A DNA stretch of 64,000 bases, taken from positions 184,239-248,238 of the forward strand of contig PYSS01000054.1 in NCBI GenBank assembly GCA_003049465.1. Direction: 5' to 3'. This stretch comes from Magnaporthiopsis rhizophila. Lineage: Eukaryota; Ascomycota; Sordariomycetes; Magnaporthales; Magnaporthaceae. The notes under the pieces were generated by a model that was not told where the DNA came from, ran no database searches, and worked only from the letters and a program-made list of their open reading frames with translations. A program made the translations under genes and the position numbers. Below are positions 1 through 11,709 of the stretch, piece after piece. Position 1 is the stretch's first letter, and each line of letters starts with the position of its first letter.

Positions 1-258
1 CACTGGAGCGGGGTTCTCGTTCGGCGCCTCGCATCGCTTGACGAATCAACGATCAGCAGCCGCGGGAAAGACGGCTGGCGACTTGGAGCGACCTTCCTTA
101 TTAGGAAGCGACGTCGATCGCTCCCCCCGCAGAACAATGTTGAACAATTTTTTCACTTCAGCCGCACCAACCGAGCGGGAAATAATACAAGCGATTGAAG
201 GATCAGACCCCGGTCCTTTTTTTGCTTCCTCGCATCACCAAAGGACCAACCACCCGGC

Positions 259-1967
259 CTACTTTTCACTGTACCTGACACTGAACTCCCTCGTATAGCT
301 GATGGCCCTGTTCCCAGTCCCCTCTGCAAGGATCATGTCCGTGCTTGTTGTCGGTGACGGCATCTCCAGCCGACCTCCCCTCGCCTCCGCCAATGTGGCC
401 GTCGGGCTGACGACGTCCCTGTCTGTCCGTATCGGTTGCACTTGCGACTCGCGTGTGCGGACCGTCAAGGCGGCAGACTTGCGGGTGCGGTGGTCCCGCA
501 ACTCCAAATCGACTCCGTCTTCGTCGTTGCCCAGGCCAGTCACGATGGTGTCATCCGCCCGGGCACGATTGCGAGTGCCGCCGCCGCCGCTGCCGATGGT
601 GGCCGTTCCGAAGCCGGTCCGTCCCCCGCTGACCTTGTACTGCTGACTGTAGTAGCCGCGCCGGTCTGTCGTCGTGTTCAGTTTTAGGACGCGTCCGAGC
701 AGTGGTTTCAGGAACGAGGCGCATGCGGCTATGATCCCGATGTTGAGTTGGAGGCTGTCGAGCGGTAATTATGAGTTAGCGCAAGACCGCGATCGCATGG
801 GCATAGGGCAAGGAACATGACTTACTTTTGCCAAAAGTGAACCCAGTAATCGCTGTAAACATGGCTGCCGTTAGCTTCTGCGGTCCAAACTTCGCAGCCA
901 TTTGCGTAAAAATAGGCCCATCATGACTTACAACGTCTGGTCCGGGTCTCCGCCTGTCGTAAGCATAAAGACGGCCTTAAGGACACCCATCAGAATAGCA
1001 CTATTCGTGTTAGCGAAGATGCCATTTTTGCTCCAGGTCCAATCGAGATGCTTACAAGTAGCCAAGGTTGAGGATGCCAATGACATAGATCTTGGCGCGC
1101 AGCTTCATCTTCAAGTTCCAGATGATGGGGATCGGCAATGTCCCAAGCAGGACATCGGTGAAGATGTGACAGGCTAGACGGAGGAGTTTGTATGAATTAA
1201 TACCTTGCGGCCATTCCCAAGGCTCAAATCCATGCTCGCTGGAAGAAGGTGGAAAGCAACGTACAGACGTTCCAGTACACGAGGTTGACGAACAGTTTGA
1301 AGTCGTGACACCTCGGATCGAAGGGGTTCATCCACTGGAACTCCCACCACCCGGAGAATGGCGTGCAGTAGAGAAACAGCCAGGTGATGGCCTGGGTGGA
1401 GTACAATACCACAAATACTGCACGCAGGTGTGGCAAGCCGGCATCGTCAGCAAATGGCAAAGAGTCTACATGGAAGAAATAGGCAGGCAACTAGGTAGAT
1501 AGATACGTACCCATAACTCCGTAGAGAGACCATCGATACCAGGCCAGGTCCTTCTTGAGCCGCAGCAGGCTGAGGGCCATGGAGATCCTAAGCAGCCCCA
1601 GCGCCACGCCATCCGAAAAAACCGTCTTCCAGAACGTGATCTGCTCAAACTTGACCCTCTCCTGCGGAGGGATGGTCAGGCCGTGCCGGCCGAGCCCGTG
1701 AGGTACCTGCAGAATCAAGCATATCCACGAGCCGAGGGCGAGCAGCGCGGTGGTGATGATGAGGCCGTCATCGACGCCAAAGGCCTTGACCATGAACAAG
1801 CGGACGTATGTCCGCAGGACGACGATGGTCAAGGCCAGGACATTGAAGAACCCGACGACTCCCACGATCCTGCCGGCGTTGCTGGCGGCGACGTATTCGG
1901 GCGGGAAGGAAAGCGGCGTCGGCGGCCCAGGAGGGCCCGGCGGGCTGTTGGCGGCGGCCGCGCTCAT
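259..1967 (-). CDS. PTH11/SAT4-type rhodopsin-like integral membrane protein
   Basis: Six exons give 439 aa: 1967-1511, 1417-1265, 1173-1056, 1000-932, 852-826 and 754-259, with all phases consistent and GT..AG ends. The ATG at 1967 was chosen because conserved sequence starts soon after; the frame is open further upstream but looks like leader. The N-terminus is Pro-rich and followed by seven hydrophobic helices. Family signatures are WWEFQWMNPFDPRC, FTDVLLGTLPIPIIW, the GGDPDQTFDYW segment and LNIGIIAACASFLKPL. The cytoplasmic tail of about 140 residues is Gly/Arg-rich and acidic. Relatives include the Magnaporthe receptor Pth11, but most members have no known ligand. It is the left-most gene and appears intact. 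Confidence 0.88.
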
Positions 1968-3640
1968 TGTTTTTGCGGAGCTGATGGGGTGAATGGGTGG
2001 GATGGTCTGGGTTGTCGGATTGCAAAGGCCCGGCGGCGGGCCCGATCGTGGAGGAGGGGTCTGGATATGCGTAAGGGAGGCTGAAAACTCGGAAACCTTC
2101 TGCCTGGCGAGTGCCGAACGGAGGCGGGCGGTTATGAATAGGTCCAGATATATGAAGAAACAATCTACATCGAGCAAAGGTTGGATGGGGAGTGAGTGTG
2201 TTCGGAGATTAGAGGCAAACCAGACGTCACACTGAAGTCTACAGCAAGCTACCATCGGATCCAGGGGCACCACCTGCCATGTGTCTTCGGTACTGCAGGA
2301 ACAGCAATCTATGTAGTAGCGCGGTAGCACAAGCTTTCTGGACGAGGAAGGTTGTAGCTGTATGAGGGGTGTGTGCGATGGAGAATGGATACGACTGGCT
2401 GGGCGTGAGGAGACCTGTGCGGAGGGAGGCAAAGTGAGAAAGGGGTTTCATGTCCGCCACAGCCGACCCTGAGGTGGACGGGCCGGGTTTGAGGGCCTGA
2501 GTAGTCCAGTCAACTCGACCGACATGGAGAAAGCACAAGTTGTTGTCACCAAGAGAGCCAGTTGAGGCAAACGGGCCATGTCACTGGCGGCACCAAGTTA
2601 GTGCCTCTCGAGCTCTCGCGCACAAGAGACTTGCAGGAGATGGGCCAGGATGGGGTCTTGGACGTCACGGCATTCAACGGCATCCTCTCACGCAATGCCC
2701 CATCGGAGATGCATTGCTAGTTATTGTGCGTTTGCGGGACCTGTTCCTTCTAGGATGGGTCGAGGGTATGTAATCACATGGGTAGGTAGTATTTCGGCAT
2801 ATGCAACCCCTTTTTCCCGTTATTGCTCGTGGGCGTTGGCACAAGGTCAAGTCGAAAAAAAGGGGTACTGACACGCAGAACAGTCTGGTCACGGTGGATG
2901 GTGCCTGAGGTGGGGAGGGTAGGATGGGGTTCTTCCAAGTTGGATGATACATAACCCGAACGGTAAGGAAATGCACGTCATGCCATGCCCGGTGTACCGT
3001 AGCAGCCGGGCCATTAATGCCGATGTGGGCCTGACTCCTGAGCGCGAGAAGACTGCCCGATTTGGACCCGCCAGCCCTGACAGCCAGGCCGAGTGGCCCT
3101 TTCCATCACACAAATAAGTCCAACCACACGGGCATTGTGACAGCACTGACGGGTGGCTTGGCGAAGATTGCACGGTATTTGGGACACAAAAATAATAAAA
3201 AAAATAAAATAAAAAAATAAAAAGCCCACAAGGGGTGGAGAGAAATGTCCTGGAGACGGGTGGAGCAGGTAATATCACAATGACACCAGCCTCCACCGGG
3301 CAGCCAACCATTGCGCACCTAGACGCCAACCCCGTCCACCTTCGGCGAACAGCTGGGGACGCGGCAATGCAAAGTCTGTTGGCGGGCCGGCCGGATCATT
3401 AGTGGCGGGTGCACTGGCGATCTTTGCCATAAAAATTGGGCTGCGGCCACTCGATTCCGCAGCACTGGACGACCAGTGTGTTCCCATCCATCTCGCCCAC
3501 AGAGGATAAGCCAAGCAGAGCAGCACTGCATCTATCAAAGCAACCCTAGTCATTTATCATCACACTCGTTTTCCGTCACTCTTTTTCTCCTACTTGTTTT
3601 CCCCTACTGCTCCTGCATTCTATAGAGCTGAACCACAAAC
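1968..3640. other. Intergenic region, no gene supported
   Basis: About 1.7 kb between the divergent SAT4 gene and flavin oxidase gene, so it should hold both promoters. Open frames here have no recognisable motif and no consistent splice structure. An A-rich low-complexity stretch lies at about 3189-3222, and a pyrimidine-rich leader (about 3570-3605) precedes the ATG at 3641. Confidence 0.5.
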
Positions 3641-5147
3641 ATGCGCGCCACCGCCGTCAAAATGTGGTCGGGCGTGGGCCTAATAGCCAGCACTCTTTTG
3701 GCTGCCCGTGTTGCCGCCCGTCCTAGCGCCGCCACGGTCGAGTGCGACGTGGCTATTATCGGTGGCGGTGCCGCGGGGTCGCATGCCGCCGTGTGGCTCC
3801 GCGACCATGGCCTGAGCGTGGTCGTGATCGAGAAGGCTAGCCAGCTTGTAAGTACCGCAAAAGGAAGACGTTGGAGATGTGTTCCCGTCCGCTGACACTG
3901 CTCTCCAGGGTGGCCATACCGCCTTCTACGAGGACCCGGCGACGGGCAAGAAGATAAATGTTGGCGTGCAGGCGTGGATGGAGTACAAGGACGCGTTCGC
4001 GTTCCCGGAGCGCATGGGCGTGTCGACCAACGGCTCCATGGAGTTCGCCACGCTCGAGTACAAGTACGTCGACATGAAGACCGGAAAGGAGGTGCCCGGC
4101 TGGACCCCGCCGGCCGCTGCAGCCATGTCCCCGGCGCTGCAAAAGTACATCGACACCATCGCCAAGTACGAGAACATCATGATGCCGGGCTTTGAGAACT
4201 TCCCTAAGGCGGGCGAGATCCCCGAGGACCTGCTCATGCCGTTTGGCCAGTTTGTGGCCAAGTATGGCATCGAGGCGTCGGTGCCCAACATGTGGGACGC
4301 CACCGTGCAGGGTCTTGGCGATCCCATGCACGTGCCGACCCTCTTCGTCATCCAGGCCTCGGGCCTGCCCATGGCTCGGGCTCTTCTCGGCACGGCACGC
4401 TCCGCGGTGCCGGCGTCGGGCCGCCTGTACGACCTGTACGACGCCGTGGCCGCGTTCCTGGGCGACGACGTGCTGTACTCGAGCACCGTGGTGTCGTCCA
4501 AGCGCACCGAGACCGGCGTGACTCTCGAGGTGCAACGCAGCAAATGCAAGAGCGCCACCACGGTCAAGGCCAAGCGGCTGCTGGTGACCATGGAGCCCAC
4601 GCCCGAGAGCATGGCGTCGCTGGACCTGGACCAGGCCGAGACGGACGTGTTCTCCAAGATCGGGTTCTCGACCGTGTACGCGGGCATCCTCCGGCACCCG
4701 GCGCTCAAGGCGGGCAAGGCCTACTCCAACAGGTCGCCGCTACCGGGGTCAACCAACTACACCGTCTTCCCCCTCGCGGCGCAGCTCGGGCGCATGGACT
4801 GGATCAAGGACACCAAGGACCTGTTCCAGTTCACGGCCGTGGGCACGGACAAGGACACGGCCGACAGCATCAAGGGGCTGATCAGGCAGTCCATCAACAA
4901 CCTAATGGACACGGGGGTGTTGGCGCGCGAGGCGGGCGACGTCGTGTTTGCCGAGTTCGCCTGCCACGGAAAAATGCACCCGCGCGTCTCGGAGGAGGAG
5001 CTGCGCGCCGGCTTCATGACCAAGCAGGTGGCGCTGCAGGGGCGGAGGTCGACGTGGTACACTGGTGCCGCGTTCTCCGCAGGCTTTACGACGGTGGTGT
5101 GGGAATACAATAATGTGGTGCTGCCCAAGCTGATTGAGGGGATTTAA
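3641..5147 (+). CDS. Secreted FAD-dependent oxidoreductase (flavin amine oxidase-like)
   Basis: Two exons, 3641-3847 and 3909-5147 (intron 61 nt, phase 0), give 481 aa. Residues 1-26 form a signal peptide ending at an Ala-Arg-rich stretch. A Rossmann FAD-binding motif follows: CDVAIIGGGAAGSHAAVWLR with the acidic end VVVIEK about 20 residues later. The intron falls directly after this motif. The C-terminal ATWY/SAGFTTVVWE-like end resembles the substrate/FAD domain of monoamine-oxidase-fold enzymes. Members of this fungal group include beta-cyclopiazonate dehydrogenase-like enzymes. The substrate is not predictable, and no biosynthetic cluster core gene is adjacent. The likely location is secreted or in the secretory pathway. 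Confidence 0.82.
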
Positions 5148-5321
5148 TTTAGGGAGGCTAAGTGTAAATATCTTCTGGATAGATTCACTCTGTCGCGCTA
5201 GAAAAAAGAAGTGGGAATTGATCATAGACGGCCCCACTCTGGAGCCGCACGCTACTGAGGCAACACCAACACCAAACACAGACAAACAAATGACAAAAGA
5301 CAATTTTCCTCCTTCCACCCT

Positions 5322-6935
5322 TCAGTGCTGGCCCATCTTCCGCGGCGGCACCTTGGCCTCAAACAGCCGGTCAATCTCGTCAAACGTCTTGCCCTTGAGC
5401 TCCGGCACGTACACCCAGCACGCCATCGAGGCCAAAAAGCCCAGCCCGCCAAAGACGAAGCCGACCTTGCCCTTCATGTTGCCCTGGTCCGGGTTGACCA
5501 TGTAAGGGATGGCAAAGTTGAAGACGATGCCGCACAGCGCCTGCGTCGCCGTGGCCAGCGAGATGGTCTTGGCCCGCAGCGTCGTGCTGGACGCCTCGCC
5601 CAGGATGGCGAAGGCCATGGCCCCGACGGTCAGGAAGTAGACATAGGCGTACACCACCGTCGCCGCCGCCTGCACCCAGTTGGCCGCGCCCGCCGGCACC
5701 ACGTCCATGACGCCGATCAGCAGCAGCAGCCCCGTCAGCGTCGCCATGCCCGTCAGGAACACGGTGCGCCGCCCGAACCGCTCCACCACGAACCAGCTGG
5801 TCACGTTGCCCGCCACGCCGCATGCTGTCACCCCGACGCTGAGGTCGAACGCCCGCGATTCGGACAGGCCGGCCAGCTGGAAGAAGTAGGTCGAGTAGCC
5901 CAGCACGAAGACGATGCCCACCAGGTGCTGGCACATAAACACCCCCATCGAGATGCCCGTGCGCAGCCGGTTGGTGCCGCGTAAGCAGTCTATCAGCCGC
6001 CCCTGCGTCGCCTTGGTCCGCCGCTCCTCCTCGATGGTTGCCTCCAGACCGCGCAGCCGTGTCTCGGCGTCGTAGTCGCGTCCAAACAGCTGCTTGATGG
6101 CCTTGATGGCTGCTTCCCTCTTGCCCTTGCGCGCCAGGTACCAGGGCGTCTCGGGCAGGAACGGCAGGAACACGGCCAGGAAGGCGACGAAGAAGAGCTG
6201 CGTCGCGAACGGGCCGCGGTACGCCCAGCTGTCCCTGCGGTCGCTGAAGGCCTTGACCACGGCGTTGGACAGCAGCTGGCCCAAGGCGATGCCCAGGTTG
6301 ACGCCCGACGTGGCGTACCCGCGCAGCGCCACGGGCGCGATCTCGCTCGCGGCCAGCGGCGCCAGCGTCAGGTAGAAGCTCAGCCCGAAGCCGAGCACTA
6401 TCTTGGAGGCCAGGAAAGCCCCGCGCGTCGGGGCGAAGATCTCTCCGACGGCCCCGCCGCCGGCGAGCAGGAGGCCAAACACGAGTCCGCCCCGGCGGCC
6501 GATGTGGTCCGAGATCCAGCTGCAGAGGAAGCCGCCAAAGAACTGGCCGACCGTCGGCACCGAGTTGAAGGCCGTCTGCCACTCGGCCGGCAGGATGGCC
6601 TTGCCGTCGTCGGCCACGTAGCCAAAGTCTCTCCTGAACGCCTCGACCGCGATCATGTTGCCGTTGATCTGCGCATCGAAGCCCCTGCAAGAGCGTTAGT
6701 CTCTGTCCAGGGATGTGTTTTGCTGGTTACCTAACCGAGAAACTTACCATCCAACGGCACACATGGCCCAGTAGAAGCACCACCAGATGAGCGTCTTGTG
6801 GTTTCGAAAGGCTTCCGCCAGCGTCAGGTCGTGCTCCTGCTGGTTGGCGGTCGCCCCGCCATCATGCTTGTGGTCGTGGTGCTCGGCCAAAGGCTCGACT
6901 GGTACTGCCGAATTCTGCTGCTCGAGTTTCCCCAT
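5322..6935 (-). CDS. MFS sugar transporter, maltose/alpha-glucoside permease type
   Basis: Two exons, 6935-6748 and 6684-5322 (intron 63 nt, phase 2), give 516 aa with twelve predicted helices. Sugar-porter signatures are GFDAQINGN in helix 1, the DHIGRRGG loop between helices 2 and 3, PETPWYLARKGK after helix 6, RFGRR in the second half, and PELKGKTFDEIDRLFE at the C-terminus. That last motif is typical of MAL-type proton symporters. The ATG at 6935 opens the conserved hydrophilic N-terminus. The gene is divergent from the Zn2Cys6 gene at 7560, sharing a 624-bp upstream region, so that regulator may control it. Confidence 0.9.
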
Positions 6936-7559
6936 TGCGGCGGTAGAGCTGTGGTTTTCTTGACCATGAAGCAGGGAAAGCCTTGTGGGGATGAGTGTGG
7001 TAAAGCAGATGTTGCCTGACTCCAGTACCGGCGATGCGTCGCGTTTTATACGCGTTGGCTGGTTCGGCTTCACCGACCGCTCGTCCCTGCCAGTCTTCTC
7101 TTTCGTTCCGGCTTTTCTCACTCTCCCCCAGTCTTGGCCCTGTCAATACCCCAGAGAAGATCCAGCTTGAACCTCGGGCAATTCCCGCGGAGACTGGGGT
7201 ACATAGTGTCTGGAGCGCCTTTCCGAATCTGGGGAAGAGCGGGGTGGCCGGGTGGCCCCTGTGGACATTGGCCGAGCACTGCCCCGAGTCATACGTTGTG
7301 TTCCCCCTGAGTCTGACCTGGCTCTCCACTGAGAGGCCACAGGGACATGCATATTTGGGGTCACGCGCGTTTTGCGGAGGCGCCTGGTTTTGTTAAATGC
7401 GACACTCCCCGCGCGCAGTCTTACATGCCTCAGGGGTCCCTCTTCTTCTCACACGCAACATTATGCTGCTGACAAGACTACACAGCGGAGTCGATCTACA
7501 TGTTGCCGAGGCTAGGATAGCAGCTGAATCCAGACCACGGACCCGACTGTGCGGATTCG
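6936..7559. promoter_or_regulatory. Shared upstream region of a sugar transporter and a Zn2Cys6 regulator
   Basis: A 624-bp divergent intergenic region with no coding signal. It contains pyrimidine-rich tracts near 7095-7125 and scattered CGG triplets, for example in the cacggacccgac context near 7536, that could be Zn2Cys6 half-sites. No clear TATA box was seen on either side. Its promoter role is inferred only from gene orientation. Confidence 0.45.
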
Positions 7560-9599
7560 ATGGACCAACAACAGCCTCTCCCCGGAGGCCCACCGCTGGA
7601 AATGGCCAACGTTTCGGTTGAATCCGATGAGGGCGATTACTTGCCCGCCGCCACCCGCAATCCTCGCCCGTTCCCACGGGGCACGGCTGCATACCAGCGA
7701 AGGCGAGCCGTCAAAGCCTGCCAGGTCTGCCGGGCGCGGCGGACCAAGTGTGACAACCTGAAGCCGTCTTGCTCCTTCTGCCTCAAGACCGGGGCCAAGT
7801 GCATCCAGTCGCCCGTCGACCTGTCGAGTTTTGACCCAGCCAGTCTGAAAATCCTCGAGAGACTTGATGAGCTGGAAGAACTACTCAGAGCTCCAACGGG
7901 TGCCCTTGCCTCCACTGATGACGCAAGGGCCCCGAGCCGCAGCGGCGCCAGGCCTCCGCCCCGCCAGGCTAACGCTACGGCTAATGCTGATTTAGGCATC
8001 GATAAGGGCATGGTACTACCCCCGCATGTCGAGACTGTCATGGCATGGCCGATCCTGCAGCCCATCGTGACGGCCGCGCGCACACAGACTTGGGCTGGGA
8101 CTGGCAGCACCCCTCTTTCCGTTGCAGCCTCCCACAGGTCTGTTGGTGCCGGGCTGGCCGGGCTAGAAGACGAGCCCCGCCGTGTTCGCGAGCTGCTGGA
8201 CAGCTTCTTCAGTCATGTCCACGTCAAGAACCCAATCCTCGACGAGACCAGCACGCGGGTCCTTGTCCAGTCAACCGTACTCAACGGTATCGACTGGTCG
8301 GCCGAATCGTGCCTCGCTCTCTTGATACTGGCTTTGGGCGCAGTGGCCACGCCTTTGGGGCCCAGCCACAGCACCATGCCGGGAAGCGCAGCCTATACAG
8401 AAGCGCAGTCGTACTTCCATGCGGCTCAAAAGCGGCTAGGGGTTATCATGACGTCAGACCACACCATCGCGCCGCAGTGCTTATTTCTAGCAGGCGTTTA
8501 CCTGATGTGCAACTTCCAACCGCGCCAGGCTTGGCGCTGCTTCGTGCAGGCCTTGGCTGGCTGCCAGCACTTTGCCTTTCTCAGCCCCGGGTCGCAGCGG
8601 GAATACCACAATGCGCTGGCCGAAGACCCGCACCACCGCGACCACAGCACCGATCGGTTCCAGCAGGCCGTCTATTGGTCCTCGTGGAAGTCGGAACGCG
8701 AAGGGAGGGCCCATTTCCCGCACCTACAGGACTTTGACACCGACGACCACAACTCGGGAACGGCCACGACCTCGTATCCGTCCTTCTTCCCCACCCCGCC
8801 GGGGCCGAGGATGGGCGCCCACATGCATTCCGGAACCAGCAGGGCGGGCGTCATGACGGTGGGGATGATGGTGACGTCAGAGAGTCTGCAGGACGAGAGG
8901 GAACGCACGTCGTGGTACTTCTACCTGTCCGAAATCTCGCTGCGCCGGCTGTGCGCGCGCATTGGAGCCGAGCTGCTCGAGCTCCGAGAAAAGCACGCGT
9001 CCTGCCATTCGGAATTCCTGGCAGCTGTCGCCGCCAATGTGCCGTCGTACGAAGAGCAGACGCTCGACTGGATCCGGTCGCTGCCTGCTTGTCTGTCGTT
9101 CGACGCCCCGCCAGACAAGGACGACGTGTGCCGTTTTGTTCTCAGGGGCCAGGCTTTGGACATCTACGAGATGATATGCTGGCCGTTTCTGTCAGCTTTT
9201 CTCACGGGAAATGGAGTTCAGGTACACGGCCAGATTGGGGGCGACGACAATGAGAGTCTTTACCAGCAGCTCGCGCAAAAAGGGCTAGACTACCACCTCT
9301 ACCGGCTGGTGGTCAACAAGCCAGGGTACCAGCATCGGCACCATGGCACGGTGTACATGATGCATACATGTTACCGCAGCTCGCTGGTCCTCGTCGCAGC
9401 GGCGACAAAATGCGCGCATGTTCCCGTGTGCGACGGCCAAGGCGACCCACCAAGGCGTGGCCTATCGATGCCGGCGGGGTGGCATCAGTCGGTGACGGAA
9501 ATGCTCTCGCTGCTCAGCATTTGGAGCTCGGAAACGAGCGAGTTTGATCAGGCGCGCAGCATCTTGGAAACGGGGCTGATCTCCACGATGGCTGAGTGA
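7560..9599 (+). CDS. Zn2Cys6 fungal transcription factor
   Basis: A single open frame of 679 aa. The Zn2Cys6 cluster lies at residues about 54-81 with spacing Cx2Cx6Cx6Cx2Cx6C (CQVCRARRTKCD then CSFCLKTGAKC), preceded by a basic RRRAVK segment. A linker and short Leu-rich stretch (LERLDELEELL) suit dimerisation. The fungal-specific middle domain begins near residue 215 (RELLDSFFSHVHVKNPILDE) and includes CLALLILALGA and a SWYFYLSEISLRRL-like segment. No intron is needed. It is divergent from the transporter at 5322-6935 and a candidate regulator of it; direct binding is inference. Confidence 0.9.
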   Translation: MDQQQPLPGGPPLEMANVSVESDEGDYLPAATRNPRPFPRGTAAYQRRRAVKACQVCRARRTKCDNLKPSCSFCLKTGAKCIQSPVDLSSFDPASLKILERLDELEELLRAPTGALASTDDARAPSRSGARPPPRQANATANADLGIDKGMVLPPHVETVMAWPILQPIVTAARTQTWAGTGSTPLSVAASHRSVGAGLAGLEDEPRRVRELLDSFFSHVHVKNPILDETSTRVLVQSTVLNGIDWSAESCLALLILALGAVATPLGPSHSTMPGSAAYTEAQSYFHAAQKRLGVIMTSDHTIAPQCLFLAGVYLMCNFQPRQAWRCFVQALAGCQHFAFLSPGSQREYHNALAEDPHHRDHSTDRFQQAVYWSSWKSEREGRAHFPHLQDFDTDDHNSGTATTSYPSFFPTPPGPRMGAHMHSGTSRAGVMTVGMMVTSESLQDERERTSWYFYLSEISLRRLCARIGAELLELREKHASCHSEFLAAVAANVPSYEEQTLDWIRSLPACLSFDAPPDKDDVCRFVLRGQALDIYEMICWPFLSAFLTGNGVQVHGQIGGDDNESLYQQLAQKGLDYHLYRLVVNKPGYQHRHHGTVYMMHTCYRSSLVLVAAATKCAHVPVCDGQGDPPRRGLSMPAGWHQSVTEMLSLLSIWSSETSEFDQARSILETGLISTMAE

Positions 9600-10026
9600 G
9601 CAGCGGGAGAAGCATGAGCCGTGGATCGGGCCGAGGGGGGCACAGGAACAATTGGAATGGTCCTATGGTTCGAATGGTTCCCCGCAGATCTCGGCCCCAT
9701 CCCGGCCCCTTACCCCTTGCTTCGCGGAGTATCGCAGTTAGCGGGCTGCTACAAAGTGGGGATCGCCACAGCGGCAAAAAAGGGGGCCCCGCCACCAAAA
9801 CAGGCACGCGCTAGGAAAGATGGCGAAATGTAAGGCGGGGAAGAGATGGGAATATGAAAGGGACAAATAATCGCGGACAGACGTAACTGAGGGATAAAGG
9901 CATTGGGTGGAAGCAGAACAGCAAGCGTTCATCATCCTTTGCCACTTCGGGCCGCATCTCACAAGCCTCCATCGCATCGCTTCTTCCTTGATTCCTCAGT
10001 TCCGGCGTAACAAACAGCAGCACACC
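9600..10026. other. Intergenic region, 5' flank of the GH5 gene
   Basis: 427 bp with no supported gene. The GH5 reading frame is open upstream to 9907, but that part lacks family similarity and is treated as leader. Confidence 0.4.
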
Positions 10027-11460
10027 ATGCCGGCACCAACAAATCCACCGCTCACAATGCTGCGCGTCAGTGGCACCAAGATCGTTAACCCCAAGGGCGA
10101 GAGCGTGCTGCTCAAGGGCGCTGGCCTGGGCGGCATGCTCAACATGGAGAACTTCATCACGGGCTACTCGGGACACGAGTTTGAGCACCGCGAGGCCATG
10201 GCCGAGGTGCTGGGCCAGGAGAAGGCCGACTTCTTCTTCTCGCGCCTCATCCACCACTTCTTCACAGAGGCCGACGCGGCGCTGTTCGCGTCGCTGGGGC
10301 TCAACTGCCTGCGCGTGCCGTTCAACTACCGGCACTTCATGGACGACGACAACCCCAGCGTCATCAAGCAGTCGGGCTTTGCGCTGCTGGACCGCATCGT
10401 CGACATCTGCGGCCGCCACAACATCTACGTGGTCCTGGACCTGCACGCCGTTCCCGGCGGCCAGAACCAGGACTGGCACAGCGACTCCGGCCTCAACCGG
10501 GCCGTCTTCTGGGACTTCCGCGACCTGCAGGACCGGGCCATCCAGCTGTGGGAGGCGCTAGCAGCCCACTACAAGGGCAACCCCATCATCGCCGGCTACA
10601 ACCCGCTCAACGAGCCGGCCGACCCCAAGCACACGCGGCTGATAGCCTGGTACGAGCGCGCCGAGAAGGCGATCCGGGCCGTCGACCCGGACCACATGCT
10701 GTTTTTGGACGGCAACACGTACGCCATGGACTTTTCGGCTTTCCCCGTGGACAAGCCGCTGCCCAACACGGTGTACAGCTGCCACGACTACAGCACCCTC
10801 GGTTTCCCGCAGCCGGAGCAGTACGAGGCCACGGACGAGCAGAAGAAGAAGCTGCGCGAGAGCTTTGCGCGCAAGGTCGAGTTCATGAAACAAGCCAAAG
10901 TCCCCGTGTGGAACGGCGAGTTCGGCCCCGTGTACCAGGATTCGCGGACGGACCCCAACGCCGAGGTCACCAACCGCAAGCGGTTCGCGCTGCTCAAGGA
11001 GCAGCTGCGGATATACCGTGAGTTTGGCGACGTGTCGTGGAGCATCTGGCTGTACAAGGACATTGGCTACCAGGGCATGGTGTACGTGGACCCGGAGAGC
11101 GCGTACATGCGCCTGATCAGGCCGTTTGTCGAGAAGAAGCAGCGCCTCGGGCTGGACTACTGGGGCGTGGCCGACAAGAGCGCCATCAACGGCGACGTGT
11201 ACGCGCCCTTTATCGACAAGCTGAAGAAGCAGATCCCCGCGCACCTGCTCAAGAAGAAGTACCCCAACGTTTGGACCTTTGACCGGCAGGTCGAGCGGGC
11301 GGTGCGCGAGATGCTCATGAGCGAGTACCTCGGGTATGAGATGGCGGAGCTTTTCCGTGGAAAGACCGAGGCGGAGCTGGAGGAGCTGGCGGCGAGCTTT
11401 GCGCTTGAGAAGTGCGTGAAACGGGATGAGCTGAACCAAGTGTTGAGGGATGATGTATGA
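10027..11460 (+). CDS. Glycoside hydrolase family 5 protein, intracellular
   Basis: A single exon of 477 aa. The ATG at 10027 was chosen over the open frame from 9907 because conserved sequence (GTKIVNPKGESVLLKGAGLGG) begins just after it. The (beta/alpha)8 fold is indicated by LNCLRVPFNYRHF, VLDLHAVPGGQN, the acid/base Glu196 in YNPLNEPADP and the nucleophile Glu298 in VWNGEFGPVY. There is no signal peptide or membrane segment, so it probably acts in the cytosol on imported oligosaccharides or glycosides. The exact subfamily and substrate (beta-glucan or another beta-glycoside) cannot be assigned. The C-terminal 80 residues are helical and Lys/Glu-rich. Confidence 0.87.
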   Translation: MPAPTNPPLTMLRVSGTKIVNPKGESVLLKGAGLGGMLNMENFITGYSGHEFEHREAMAEVLGQEKADFFFSRLIHHFFTEADAALFASLGLNCLRVPFNYRHFMDDDNPSVIKQSGFALLDRIVDICGRHNIYVVLDLHAVPGGQNQDWHSDSGLNRAVFWDFRDLQDRAIQLWEALAAHYKGNPIIAGYNPLNEPADPKHTRLIAWYERAEKAIRAVDPDHMLFLDGNTYAMDFSAFPVDKPLPNTVYSCHDYSTLGFPQPEQYEATDEQKKKLRESFARKVEFMKQAKVPVWNGEFGPVYQDSRTDPNAEVTNRKRFALLKEQLRIYREFGDVSWSIWLYKDIGYQGMVYVDPESAYMRLIRPFVEKKQRLGLDYWGVADKSAINGDVYAPFIDKLKKQIPAHLLKKKYPNVWTFDRQVERAVREMLMSEYLGYEMAELFRGKTEAELEELAASFALEKCVKRDELNQVLRDDV

Positions 11461-11709
11461 GAGCATGGGGCGGCGGGCGTGGGGTTTTTGGGGTTAGGAT
11501 ATGGCATTGCATGGCGGGAACCTTGGGTGTATATTGTATTTGGCTGGGCTTTCTACAGTGTCTATCATTAGGATCATCCGTTATGCAAAGCTTGACGACG
11601 CCCACAAGTACGCCTGCGCTTTCCGGCTTTCCCTAGTCAACCTCGCGCCTTTCTGGCTCTTTCGGGGCCTTTGGCTTTTGTGGTGTTTCGCGTTCCATCT
11701 TCTGCCTAT

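Noticed and set aside
3837..4697. 286-codon minus-strand frame
   Set aside because: Shadow of the GC-rich flavin oxidase exon; His/Arg/Leu-rich with no motif.
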